Source: Myxococcus fulvus (lineage in GTDB: Bacteria > Myxococcota > Myxococcia > Myxococcales > Myxococcaceae). Taken from it: a stretch of DNA of 64,000 bases. This document shows, piece after piece, positions 28,696 through 36,625 of this stretch. The notes under the pieces are model-generated. The model saw only the letters and a list, made by a program, of their open reading frames with translations. It made no database searches and was not told the DNA's origin. The stretch spans positions 186,001 to 250,000 of the forward strand of contig NZ_FOIB01000004.1 of assembly GCF_900111765.1 (NCBI RefSeq). The letters are read 5' to 3'. Every line of letters starts with the position of its first letter. Position 1 is the stretch's first letter. Made by a program: the position numbers and the translations under genes.

Positions 28696-31140
28696 ATGGG
28701 CGCCAAACGGTACCTCTTCGCGTTCGGCCTGGCGGCCGGTCTGCTCTCCGCGCTCGTCCTGGGGGGCGTGCTCCAGCTCACCGGTCAGCGGCTGGACGTG
28801 TCCGCGTGGACGGCGCTGCTCTTCGCCACGCCCACGCTCTACATCGTGGGCGGCTACCTGTCGTGGTTCCGCTGGGCGGCGCTGCGCAGGCTGGCCCGGC
28901 GGCGCGTCATGGCCCAGCTGGCCGAGGGCGACCTCACCACCACGGGCGGCTTCCGCTACGAGGGGCATGAAGACGTCCGCCGGCTCATCCTGTCGCTGCG
29001 CCGCGCGCTGTCGCAGGTGCAGCGGGTGACGGCGAACCTGCACCGCACCAGCAACGAGGTGAGTGAGCAGGCCCTGAGCCTGCTGGAGGCCGCGCGGCGC
29101 CAGGGCGGCGCGGTGGAGCGCACACTGCACTCCGTCAGCGGCATGGGCGGCAGCCTCCAGGTGGTGGGCAAGCGCGTGCACCAGCTGGAGGTGTTCGCGG
29201 TGGACACCACCGGCGCGCTGCTGGAGATGACCGAGCGGCTGGAGCAGGTGGTGGAGTCGCTGTCGCAGGTGAACGACTTCGCCAACCACACCACCTCGCT
29301 GATGCAGGCGATGAGCGAGCGGCTGGCCAACATCGCGTCCTCGGGTGACGAGCTGGCGCGCTTCGCCGCGGAGGCGGAGAACTTCGTGGCGCTGGTCGAG
29401 GGCGGCATCGACTCCGTGCGCAGGCGCGCCAGTGAGACGAACCAGCTGGCCCTGGCCGTGACGGCGACCGCCGAGCGCGGCGAGGTGCTGGTGGGCGACA
29501 GCGTCAAGGGCATGTACCGGGTGGAGGAGACCGTCCGGAAGGCCGCGGAGCTGATGGGCACGCTGGGCTCGCGCTCCGCGGAGATTGGCCGCATCGTCGA
29601 CGTCATCCAGGAGATCGCCGACCAGACGAACCTGCTCGCCCTCAACGCCGCCATCATCGCCGCGCAGGCCGGTGAGCACGGCCGTCCCTTCGGCGTGGTG
29701 GCCAACGAGATTCGCAACCTGGCCGAGCGCACCACGCGCTCCACGCGCGAAATCGCCGCCATGGTGTCCGGCATCCGCGACGCGGTGATGACCGCGGTGA
29801 CGCTGGTGCACGAGGGCCGCGAGCAGGCCACCGCCGGTGTCGCGCTGGGTGACCGCGCGTCCGAGGCGCTGGTAGAGATTCGTACGATTACGCAGCGCAC
29901 CTTCAGCGCCGTGGAGGCCACGGTGACGGAGACGCAGCGGCTGGAGGCCCAGGGCGCCACCGTCGTCGAGGCGAGCCGCCGGGTGGCCCGGCGCGTGGAG
30001 GACGTCACGCGCATGGCGATTGAGCAGGCCGGCCACGCGCGCGAGCTGGTGCGCCAGACGCAGGAGATGGCCCGCGTGGGCCACGGCGCCTCGCAGAAGG
30101 CCGAGGACCAGGCGCGCACGGGACGCGACCTGTCCGAGTCCGTGGTGCGCCTGAGCGCCGCGATTGAAGAGCTGCGCACCGCCAACGTGGTGCTCACGCG
30201 CGCGGACGCGTCCATCCGTGAGGAGGTGGCGCAGGTGCGCGAGGACGCGCGCCGGGTCATCCGCATCGGCGATGGGCTGACGCGCACGGTGGACCAGCTG
30301 GGCCACGAGGCGGTGGGACTGGAGACGGAGGTGTTCCGCTTCCGCCTGCCCCAGCGGCACGCTGCGCGTGGTGTTGCACCAGTCCGCGTCACTGAGGAAC
30401 CGTCAGGCGGTGGATCCGCTGTTCAGCGTGGAGAACCAGCTCTCCGAGCTCACCGCGTGCTCGTTCTCCGGGCTCGTGCGGCTGGAGGACGGCGGGCTGG
30501 AGCCGGACCTGGCCGAGCGCTGGGACGCGGACCCGTCCGCGCGCCGCTACCGGTTCTATCTGCGCAAGGGCGTCACGTTCCACGACGGCTCGTTGCTGAC
30601 GGCGGGCGATGTGAAACGCCACCTGGAGCGTCTGTTGGACCCGGCGGTGCGCTCGCCGGACCGCAGCCTGCTCGAGGACGTGGAGGGCGCACCCGAGTTC
30701 TCGTCGGGCCTGGCGCGCGAGGTGACGGGCATCGAGGTGCTGGACGACGCCACGCTGGAGATACGGCTGCGCGAGCCGAAGGCGTTCTTCCTGCACCTGA
30801 TGGCGCTGACGGCCACTTCGGTGGCGAGGATGGACGGGAGCGGACGGCTGGTGGGCACGGGCCCCTTCCGCGTCATGTCGCTGGAGCCGGAGCGCGTGGT
30901 GATGGAGCGCAATCCGTCCTACTGGCGCTCGGGGACGCCGCTGTTGGACCGGTTGGAGTTCCAGCTCGTCGACTCGAGGCAGGAGGCGGTGACGCGGCTG
31001 CGCACGGGCGCGGCGGACCTGGTGTCGTTCCTTTCGGCGGAGCACGTGGAGGTGCCGGGCCTGGAGTCGCTCCAGGTGCTGGCGAGCACCACGCCCTCCA
31101 CGGCCTTCGTGGCGCTCAACCTGCGCGAGCCGCCCTATGA
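28696..31140 (+). CDS. Methyl-accepting chemotaxis protein, first part of a frameshifted MCP-SBP fusion
   Basis: Residues 1-552 are a chemoreceptor: two hydrophobic helices (YLFAFGLAAGLLSALVLGGVL, about 6-28; WTALLFATPTLYIVGGYLSW, about 37-57) with almost no periplasmic loop, then long coiled-coil helices. The signalling tip is QTNLLALNAAIIAAQAGEHG near 309-328, followed by PFGVVANEIRNLAERTTRST. Sensing must therefore be cytoplasmic. After residue 552 (FRFRLP) the frame stays open to 31140 but reads nonsense, while a peptide-binding protein continues in the next frame from the same point. Deleting one C from CCCC at 30349-30352 would join both parts into one 1043-residue protein. The last ~262 residues of this frame should be ignored. 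Confidence 0.85.
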   Translation: MGAKRYLFAFGLAAGLLSALVLGGVLQLTGQRLDVSAWTALLFATPTLYIVGGYLSWFRWAALRRLARRRVMAQLAEGDLTTTGGFRYEGHEDVRRLILSLRRALSQVQRVTANLHRTSNEVSEQALSLLEAARRQGGAVERTLHSVSGMGGSLQVVGKRVHQLEVFAVDTTGALLEMTERLEQVVESLSQVNDFANHTTSLMQAMSERLANIASSGDELARFAAEAENFVALVEGGIDSVRRRASETNQLALAVTATAERGEVLVGDSVKGMYRVEETVRKAAELMGTLGSRSAEIGRIVDVIQEIADQTNLLALNAAIIAAQAGEHGRPFGVVANEIRNLAERTTRSTREIAAMVSGIRDAVMTAVTLVHEGREQATAGVALGDRASEALVEIRTITQRTFSAVEATVTETQRLEAQGATVVEASRRVARRVEDVTRMAIEQAGHARELVRQTQEMARVGHGASQKAEDQARTGRDLSESVVRLSAAIEELRTANVVLTRADASIREEVAQVREDARRVIRIGDGLTRTVDQLGHEAVGLETEVFRFRLPQRHAARGVAPVRVTEEPSGGGSAVQRGEPALRAHRVLVLRARAAGGRRAGAGPGRALGRGPVRAPLPVLSAQGRHVPRRLVADGGRCETPPGASVGPGGALAGPQPARGRGGRTRVLVGPGARGDGHRGAGRRHAGDTAARAEGVLPAPDGADGHFGGEDGRERTAGGHGPLPRHVAGAGARGDGAQSVLLALGDAAVGPVGVPARRLEAGGGDAAAHGRGGPGVVPFGGARGGAGPGVAPGAGEHHALHGLRGAQPARAAL
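30345..30356 (+). other. Frame-shift point (CCCC run) joining MCP and SBP frames
   Basis: CTG followed by CCCC and AGC: reading CTG-CCC-CAG keeps the MCP frame, whereas skipping one C gives CTG-CCC-AGC-GGC-ACG-CTG, that is L-P-S-G-T-L-R-V-V-L, a typical start of a mature peptide-binding protein. The run could be a sequencing error, a recent mutation or a +1 slippage site. Confidence 0.7.
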
Positions 31141-31828
31141 CGACGTGCGGGTGCGTCGGGCCCTGCGCGCGGGCATGGACATCATCGGGTTGGTGGAGCA
31201 GTTCCACCCGGGGGCGCGCGTGGCGCGCACGCTGACGCCGCCGGAGCTGCTGGCGGGGTCCGAGATGGCGCCCTTGCCGGCGCCCGACGTGGCGCTGGCG
31301 GAGCAGTTGTTGCGCGACGCGGGGCTGCGCCGGCTGAAGCTCACGCTGCACCACCCCGTGGGGCGTGACACGTCGACCGAGGACGCGGTGTTGTTCCGTC
31401 CGCTGATGCAGGCGGGGCTGTTGCAGTTGGAGCACGTGGAGCTGGCGCCGGAGGAGTACCTGACGCGGCTGCGCGACGGGAAGATGTCGGCCTTCCGCAC
31501 GCTGTGGCTGGCGGACTTCCCGGACCCGGACACGTTCCTCTACTTCCTGCTGAACTCCAGCGCGCAGACGGTGTACCCGGTGGGCTATCGCAACCCGGAG
31601 CTGGACCGCATCACCTCCGAGGCGCGCGTGTCCATCGACCCGGAGCTGCGCCAGCAGCTCTACGTGCGCGCCGAGCACCTGTTTCGCGACGACTGCCCGC
31701 TCATCCCGCTGTACCACGAGCGGGTGCACGCGGCGGCCTCCGCGGCCGTGCAGGGACTGCGGCTGCACCAGACGCCGCCCCAGGTCCGCTTCGAGACCCT
31801 CTGGGTGGACCCGAACACGACGGAGTGA
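30368..31828 (+). CDS. Peptide-type substrate-binding domain (SBP family 5), second part of the MCP-SBP fusion
   Basis: Read from a GTG it gives 486 residues of an SBP_bac_5-type domain: GLEPDLAERWDADPSARRYR, FYLRKGVTFHDGSLLTAGDV, GTGPFRVMSLEPERVVMERN, and YRNPELDRITSEARVSIDPE. Homology starts earlier than the GTG, at SGTLRVVLHQSAS in the same frame, so the domain is cut by any separate start. There is no signal peptide or lipobox and no ribosome binding site before the GTG. All this indicates it is the C-terminal domain of the chemoreceptor upstream. Free SBPs of this family carry oligopeptides for ABC importers; here no permease or ATPase gene is near. The ligand is unknown. Confidence 0.8.
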   Translation: MVLHQSASLRNRQAVDPLFSVENQLSELTACSFSGLVRLEDGGLEPDLAERWDADPSARRYRFYLRKGVTFHDGSLLTAGDVKRHLERLLDPAVRSPDRSLLEDVEGAPEFSSGLAREVTGIEVLDDATLEIRLREPKAFFLHLMALTATSVARMDGSGRLVGTGPFRVMSLEPERVVMERNPSYWRSGTPLLDRLEFQLVDSRQEAVTRLRTGAADLVSFLSAEHVEVPGLESLQVLASTTPSTAFVALNLREPPYDDVRVRRALRAGMDIIGLVEQFHPGARVARTLTPPELLAGSEMAPLPAPDVALAEQLLRDAGLRRLKLTLHHPVGRDTSTEDAVLFRPLMQAGLLQLEHVELAPEEYLTRLRDGKMSAFRTLWLADFPDPDTFLYFLLNSSAQTVYPVGYRNPELDRITSEARVSIDPELRQQLYVRAEHLFRDDCPLIPLYHERVHAAASAAVQGLRLHQTPPQVRFETLWVDPNTTE

Positions 31829-31829
31829 C

Positions 31830-33965
31830 TCAGCGCGCCTCGCGCCTCACGCCCGAAGCGCTGCCGTGTCGCTGAGGCCAGCCGAAGGTCGACTCCTGGA
31901 TACCCATCCCGTAGGCCTCCACGCGCCAGACACCATCGCGCTCCAACACGACGAGCAGCCGACCACCGGAGAACGTGCTGCCCGCGACGCGCGTCGGCCG
32001 TCCCGGTAGCGCGCACATCTCCACCTTCTTCCCTCGCGCGAAGAACTGGAGCCACACCTGCCGCCCGTCCGCGCGGTCGGCGTCCGCGAGCACGCCCACC
32101 GCGTCACCCTCGATGAGCGTCGCGTCGTGGAACGAGCCCGGCACCGCCTCGAAGGGCAGCGCGTCCACCTCCCACACCACCAGCCCCGTGTTGGAGTCCA
32201 CCGCGCGCAGCACCGTGCGCTCCTCGTCGGGCTCACACGGCAAGCCATCCGCGCGCGAGCAGGAGCGAGCGAACACGTAGCCGGGGTTCCCCGCCGAGGA
32301 CAGCAGCGCGGGCTCGGCCAACGGCGTCAGCGTCCGAGAGCCCGCGTCCCAATCAACCATCACCTGAGCACCACCATCCGTGGACACGAAGGCCCGGGTC
32401 CCCACGAACAACGTGCCCCCCGCCACCGCGAGTGACGCGCTCCCATCCGGAACACCACCGTCAGCGAGCTCCGAGAGGACGAGCGCGCCACCATCCGGCT
32501 CGAAGTCCGCGCGCTCCAGCCGTCCATCCACCGTGTACCGGAACGCCGTCTCCTCCGCGTCGAGCGCGAGCCGAGCCTCACCGCGCCACGGCTCCACCGG
32601 CCCCGCGCGCAGCACCGTGCCCGCGTCCTCTCGCCCGGCGAGCCAGACCCACCGAGTGCTCTCGGGCACCGCCACCACGCCGCCATCCTCCGGCGCCGGG
32701 CCCCAAGCCACATGCGCCACCACATCCCCCGCCGCCGTCAGCGCGACCTGCCCCGCCGCCATGTGCCCCAGCCACGGCCCCGCATCTTCCGGCGCGCCGA
32801 GCGAAGTCCACGACGCCTCCCACTGTCGCGCGCCCGGAGTGCGCGGGGCATACGACTCCAGCCCCTCCGGCGCCGCCACCACCACCCCCGCATCCGACGC
32901 GGCCAGCAGCGTGCGCGCGCCCCCATCCGGATAGGGCGACTCGAAGCGAAGCAACCCGCCCTGGGTGAAGGACACGAGCCGGCAGCCCGCGTCCTCGTCA
33001 CACACGGAGGAGAACAACGCACCGTCCTGCACGAGCAGCGCGGGAGCCCCCACGGGCTCACCACCGAGCTGCTGGCTGAACTCCGCCTCCAGGTCCCCCG
33101 CGTCGGGCCGCTCGCACTCACCATCCTGACAGGTGCCCTCGCCACGGCACGCGGTGGCGGGAGCGCAGACGATGCCATCCGGCGTGTCGAACGTGTCACA
33201 CGAGCCGTTGAAGCACAGCCGCGCCGACTTGCAGTCCCCTGGCCCACACGGGATGAAGTCCTCGGCGTCCACCTCCTGGCAGCCCTCGTCCCGGTCGCAC
33301 ACGCCCACCTTGCACCGGTTGCTCGGCGTCGGACACACCACCGGAGCCGTCACGCATCCCCGCGAGGGCGAGCACGCGTCCACCGTGCACGGGTTGTCGT
33401 CATCACACGTGCGAGGAGAGCCCACGCACGCACCCGACTCGCAGCGCCCGTTCACCACGCAGCGACTGGTGGGGATGCAGGTGGCGCCGTCCTCCAGCGC
33501 CCGCTCGATGCAGGTGCCCGTGGCCAGGTCGAAGCTCGACTCGTGACAGGGGCTCGACGGGACACACGTGAGCGGCCGCACCCCCAGCCCCGTGAGGCGC
33601 ACCGTCTCCGAGCGCCCCGCGCCCGTCAGCGTCAGCGTCCCCTCCGCGGGCCCGTTGGCCGCGAGGAAGTCCACCTCCACCACCGTCGTCCCGCTGCCCG
33701 GCACGGTGACCTCCGAGCTCGCCACGCTGAAGGGCGCGCCCGAGGACGCCGTCACGGTGAGGCTCGCGCGTCCGGTGGCCAGCAGCGTCACCTGCCTGCG
33801 CGTGAGGCTCCCCTCCAAGGCGCGACCGAAGTCGACCTCCGTCTCCTGGGGACGGAAGCCCTGGCGCGCGTCGCCCGTGCCCGAGTCGTCCCCACAGCGA
33901 CAGCCCGTCAGCGACAGCGCGAGCGCGACGAGCAGGAGCGTCCACGAAGAGGTGCGCGAGGCCAT
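31830..33965 (-). CDS. Large Cys-rich lipoprotein with ASH-like domain and propeller-like C-terminus
   Basis: The product has 711 residues, starting with MASRTSSWTLLLVALALSLTG-C (lipobox). Residues about 35-130 look like an ASH/choice-of-anchor-D beta-sandwich (VDFGRALEGSLTRRQVTLLATG, ending RLTGLGVRPL). Residues about 130-290 hold some 25 Cys in short repeated units (CVVNGRCESGACVG, CDDDNPCTVDACSPSRGC), like disulphide-rich repeats in myxobacterial surface proteins. The rest (300-700) has propeller-type strands and many Asp-Ala-Gly turns. It is exported and probably surface-exposed; no enzyme motif is seen. An in-frame Met at 34001 would precede the signal by 12 residues. The gene ends one base after the SBP stop codon on the other strand. 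Confidence 0.82.
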   Translation of the reverse strand: MASRTSSWTLLLVALALSLTGCRCGDDSGTGDARQGFRPQETEVDFGRALEGSLTRRQVTLLATGRASLTVTASSGAPFSVASSEVTVPGSGTTVVEVDFLAANGPAEGTLTLTGAGRSETVRLTGLGVRPLTCVPSSPCHESSFDLATGTCIERALEDGATCIPTSRCVVNGRCESGACVGSPRTCDDDNPCTVDACSPSRGCVTAPVVCPTPSNRCKVGVCDRDEGCQEVDAEDFIPCGPGDCKSARLCFNGSCDTFDTPDGIVCAPATACRGEGTCQDGECERPDAGDLEAEFSQQLGGEPVGAPALLVQDGALFSSVCDEDAGCRLVSFTQGGLLRFESPYPDGGARTLLAASDAGVVVAAPEGLESYAPRTPGARQWEASWTSLGAPEDAGPWLGHMAAGQVALTAAGDVVAHVAWGPAPEDGGVVAVPESTRWVWLAGREDAGTVLRAGPVEPWRGEARLALDAEETAFRYTVDGRLERADFEPDGGALVLSELADGGVPDGSASLAVAGGTLFVGTRAFVSTDGGAQVMVDWDAGSRTLTPLAEPALLSSAGNPGYVFARSCSRADGLPCEPDEERTVLRAVDSNTGLVVWEVDALPFEAVPGSFHDATLIEGDAVGVLADADRADGRQVWLQFFARGKKVEMCALPGRPTRVAGSTFSGGRLLVVLERDGVWRVEAYGMGIQESTFGWPQRHGSASGVRREAR

Positions 33966-34032
33966 CCCGCGACTCAAGCGCGCCCGGGCCGCCCCATGCA
34001 ACGTCGCCGTGGAATGCCGTCGTCCCGAGGAC

Positions 34033-34653
34033 TCAAGGCCCCGGGGCCGGAGCCCGTCGCCGGGCGAACATGCGCACCAACACCGCCACCGCGCCCACCG
34101 CCACCAACCCCACCACGGCGTACTGGTAGCGGCTCATCAGCGCCGACAGCCGCTCCAGATTTCCGCCCACCGCGGCCCCCAGCGCGAGCACCAGCCCCGT
34201 GTGCGCCATGGCGGACAGCGCCCCCAGGCCCAGCGCGTTGATGCGCGGCATGCGCGAGGCGCCCGCGGCGACGAAGATGAGCCCCCGGATGCCGGGCAGG
34301 AAGCGATTGGCCAGGAGCAGCCAGGGCCCGTTGCGCCGCATCCGGGATTGCACCTCGGAGAGCCGCGCGTGGCTGATGCCGAAGTAGCTGCGCCCCGGGT
34401 TCGCGTCGAAGCGCCCCGCCAGCCAGTGGCCCACCGCGTAGTTGATGGCCGCGCCCACCACGCTGCCCACCGTCACCACGAGGAACACGAGCACCATCGA
34501 CTGCTCACCGCGCACCGCGTACACGCCGCCCAGCAGGGTGACGGTGTCCCCCGGGAAGGGAGGCACCACGTACTCCAGCGCCGCGGCCACGCCCAACACC
34601 AGGAGCCCCAGGGGACCGAGCGCTCCGATGAGCTGGTCGATGTATTCCACCAT
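34033..34653 (-). CDS. DedA/SNARE-associated family membrane protein
   Basis: The product has 206 residues, typical for DedA proteins, which are inner-membrane proteins linked to lipid scrambling and proton-motive-force-dependent envelope functions. The family motifs are clear: EYVVPPFPGDTVTLLGG after the first helix, then GHWLAGRFDANPGRSYFGIS, and NRFLPGIRGLIFVAAGASRM with the membrane-embedded Arg-Gly. About five hydrophobic segments can be counted. The start at 34653 (MVEYIDQL) was preferred; an ATG at 34686 adds 11 residues. It faces the next gene divergently. Substrate is not assignable. Confidence 0.9.
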   Translation of the reverse strand: MVEYIDQLIGALGPLGLLVLGVAAALEYVVPPFPGDTVTLLGGVYAVRGEQSMVLVFLVVTVGSVVGAAINYAVGHWLAGRFDANPGRSYFGISHARLSEVQSRMRRNGPWLLLANRFLPGIRGLIFVAAGASRMPRINALGLGALSAMAHTGLVLALGAAVGGNLERLSALMSRYQYAVVGLVAVGAVAVLVRMFARRRAPAPGP

Positions 34654-34811
34654 CCGCGCGAACGACCTCCTCCAGGTGCTGGTCACTCGTCATAAGGCAG
34701 CCCTCGCGGAGGGGAAAGCGTGAGTGGCCATTGGTGAACAGTGCAACGCAAGGCACCGTACCCAGGACGTCGGCTATGCTCCGCTCGGACTCGGGAGTCG
34801 GAGTCACCCCC

Positions 34812-35129
34812 ATGATTCTTCCGCGCTACTGGGACAGGCTGACCACTTCACTGCACGTCGTCGACCTCCGAGGGAACGCCGACGAGGCCTGGCGGTTCCT
34901 CGTCTACCAGGGGCTCGTCGAGGACACGCCCGAGGGCCGGCGCTTCTTCGCGGGCGCCATCCAGCGAAGCCAGGAGTGGATGGGCTACGAGAGCGGCGGC
35001 GCGGTGGGCTTCATCGCCAACGAGCTGCGCAACGAGCGGCTCCTGGAGTTCAACCAGCCTCGCGACCCCGATGGCCACGGCGCGAAGCGGGCCTTCCGCC
35101 TGTGGAAGCGCAGGTCCCTACCAGAGTGA
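34812..35129 (+). CDS. Hypothetical protein (105 aa)
   Basis: The product is a soluble protein with MILPRYWDRLTTSLHVVDLR at the start, a helical middle (EAWRFLVYQGLVEDTPEGRRF) and a basic C-terminus (AKRAFRLWKRRSLPE). No domain could be named. Alternative in-frame starts at 34776 and 34731 would add 12 or 27 residues. Its stop codon overlaps the end of the converging gene by 12 bases. The coding call rests on codon bias and a plausible start. Confidence 0.6.
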   Translation: MILPRYWDRLTTSLHVVDLRGNADEAWRFLVYQGLVEDTPEGRRFFAGAIQRSQEWMGYESGGAVGFIANELRNERLLEFNQPRDPDGHGAKRAFRLWKRRSLPE

Positions 35130-36287
35130 CGTCGTATCGCGGACCGCGACGAGCGCGAGCGACGTGCCACCGGGGCGAAGGCAGACGACGCCCTGGATGC
35201 GGGGCCGCTCATCCTGCCAGGAGCCATTGAACTGGTACCACGTGCAGGCGTTCCACCGCTTCTCGGGGGCATCGGTGGACCAGGAGACCTCGATGCCGCC
35301 GAGCGCCTCGAGCGTGCGCCACAACGCCAGACGTCCATACGCCGCGCCCAGCCACCCGCGCGCGCGTGAGACCACCCGCGAGAAGAAGAAGTCGGCTACG
35401 CGCGACAGCTTGTCCCGCTCGCACACCACGAAGGCCGCGTCCTTCATGAGCGGCAGGTTCAAATCGATGAGCAGCGAGGTCATGGTGTCCGAGGGCGCCT
35501 TGGGCAGCGCGGGACGCAGCTTGAGCACCCGCTGCTCGATGGCCTCGTGAGGCCCCTCCCCGTCCTCCGAGACCAGGACGGCCGCGAGCGCCGGGGGCAC
35601 GGGCTCGTCCTGCGTCGCCAGCCGGATGTCGGGCGCGGTGTACTCGTCCTCTTCGTCCTCCCGTGACGCCGAGGACAGCCGCTCCCCGAGCGTGTCGTAC
35701 GGGTCGAGTTCCTCCGTGCCCATGAGGCGCCCGAACGAGGACTCCCAGCGCCGACGCTGGAGCGGCAGCACCGCCAGCGGGTGACCGCGCCGAGACAGCT
35801 CCTCCTGGAGCGCCAGGACCCCGGGCACCGAGGACAGGTCCGCGCCGCGCAGCACGAGCTCGTGGACGCCACAGGCGAACAGCTCCAGCAGGTCCTCGGG
35901 TCCCCGCCGGTGGGAGAAGAGCTCCACGAAGCTCGTCGCGGGGCGATGGGTGGCCAGGAGCGACGCCAGCTCCCGCTCGCGTCGAGAGGCGCAGAGCCGT
36001 CCCTGGTAGCGCGCGTCACGCGGCTGACGGGCGACCTCCAGCAGGGCCAGGGCGCTGTCCACGTCCTGGCCCTTGGCCAGCACCTCCTCGATGTGGTCCG
36101 AGAGCGCGTGCAGCCGCTCCCGGGCCTCCGCGGGCGTCGAGGCCTGCCGCGCCTCCAGCTCCGCCGCGAGCGCCACCAGCGCCGGCCAGGCCCGCTCGTC
36201 TCCCAGCCGGCCGATGTGCGCCCGCGCCGCCTTCAGCCCGTCGCGGGTGGAGATGTCGTCGAGGAACGCGCTCACCGTCGAACTCAT
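35118..36287 (-). CDS. Hypothetical protein (389 aa), HEAT-like N-terminal helices
   Basis: The product has no signal or membrane segment. The N-terminal 110 residues are helical with repeated Ala/Leu pattern (ARAHIGRLGDERAWPALVAL, AELEARQAST), suggesting HEAT-like or helical repeats. The middle (about 100-200) has a FVELFSHRRGPEDLLELFAC segment. The C-terminal domain contains RGWLGAAYGRLALWRTLEAL and WYQFNGSWQDERPRIQGV. The pattern resembles large cytosolic myxobacterial unknown-function proteins. The ATG at 36287 (MSSTVSAFL) was chosen; the frame is open another 80 codons upstream but reads into AT-richer intergenic DNA. No function is proposed. Confidence 0.72.
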   Translation of the reverse strand: MSSTVSAFLDDISTRDGLKAARAHIGRLGDERAWPALVALAAELEARQASTPAEARERLHALSDHIEEVLAKGQDVDSALALLEVARQPRDARYQGRLCASRRERELASLLATHRPATSFVELFSHRRGPEDLLELFACGVHELVLRGADLSSVPGVLALQEELSRRGHPLAVLPLQRRRWESSFGRLMGTEELDPYDTLGERLSSASREDEEDEYTAPDIRLATQDEPVPPALAAVLVSEDGEGPHEAIEQRVLKLRPALPKAPSDTMTSLLIDLNLPLMKDAAFVVCERDKLSRVADFFFSRVVSRARGWLGAAYGRLALWRTLEALGGIEVSWSTDAPEKRWNACTWYQFNGSWQDERPRIQGVVCLRPGGTSLALVAVRDTTSLW

Positions 36288-36625
36288 GGAATGCGAGCCT
36301 ACAAGGGAACCTGGGTCCGGGGCACCCGCCAGAAGGGCACCGGCGGGCGGCGAGAATCCCTGGCAAAAATCCCAACAACCCAAGACAAATCGTCGATACG
36401 TATACCCGGCCCCTCTGCAATTCCTAGCCGAACGCGCTCTCTGGGTACGGGGTGGCCTGCTTGATTTTTGAGTGATTCCTCTTTTATGAGGGAAGCGCGC
36501 GTCCACGCAGCACCGGGCCCACGCGTGCACACTCGCCAGGATTCACCGTCTGACGGCGAGCAGTGCGCCATGGCCGCCCGTTCGCGCCTCGCGAGCACCC
36601 CGCTCGTTCACCACGAAAGCACCTC
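36288..36625. other. AT-richer intergenic region before the first MopE-RHS unit
   Basis: This 338-base gap separates divergent genes. It is clearly richer in A and T than its surroundings around 36360-36495 and should hold both promoters. Short frames here are shadows. A candidate sigma70-like promoter is listed separately. No RNA gene is seen. Confidence 0.5.
36461..36490 (+). promoter_or_regulatory. Possible promoter of MopE-RHS unit 1
   Basis: TTGATT at 36461-36466 and TATGAG at 36485-36490 are 18 bases apart, 136 bases before the MopE-repeat gene, inside the AT-rich stretch. The match to the vegetative consensus is partial (4 of 6 in each box). Confidence 0.35.

Noticed and set aside
27610..30360. 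Minus-strand frame of 916 codons running through the MCP gene
   Set aside because: Only the first 339 codons (the transglutaminase-like protein) make sense. The rest is antisense to a real chemoreceptor and is His/Arg/Gly-rich shadow.
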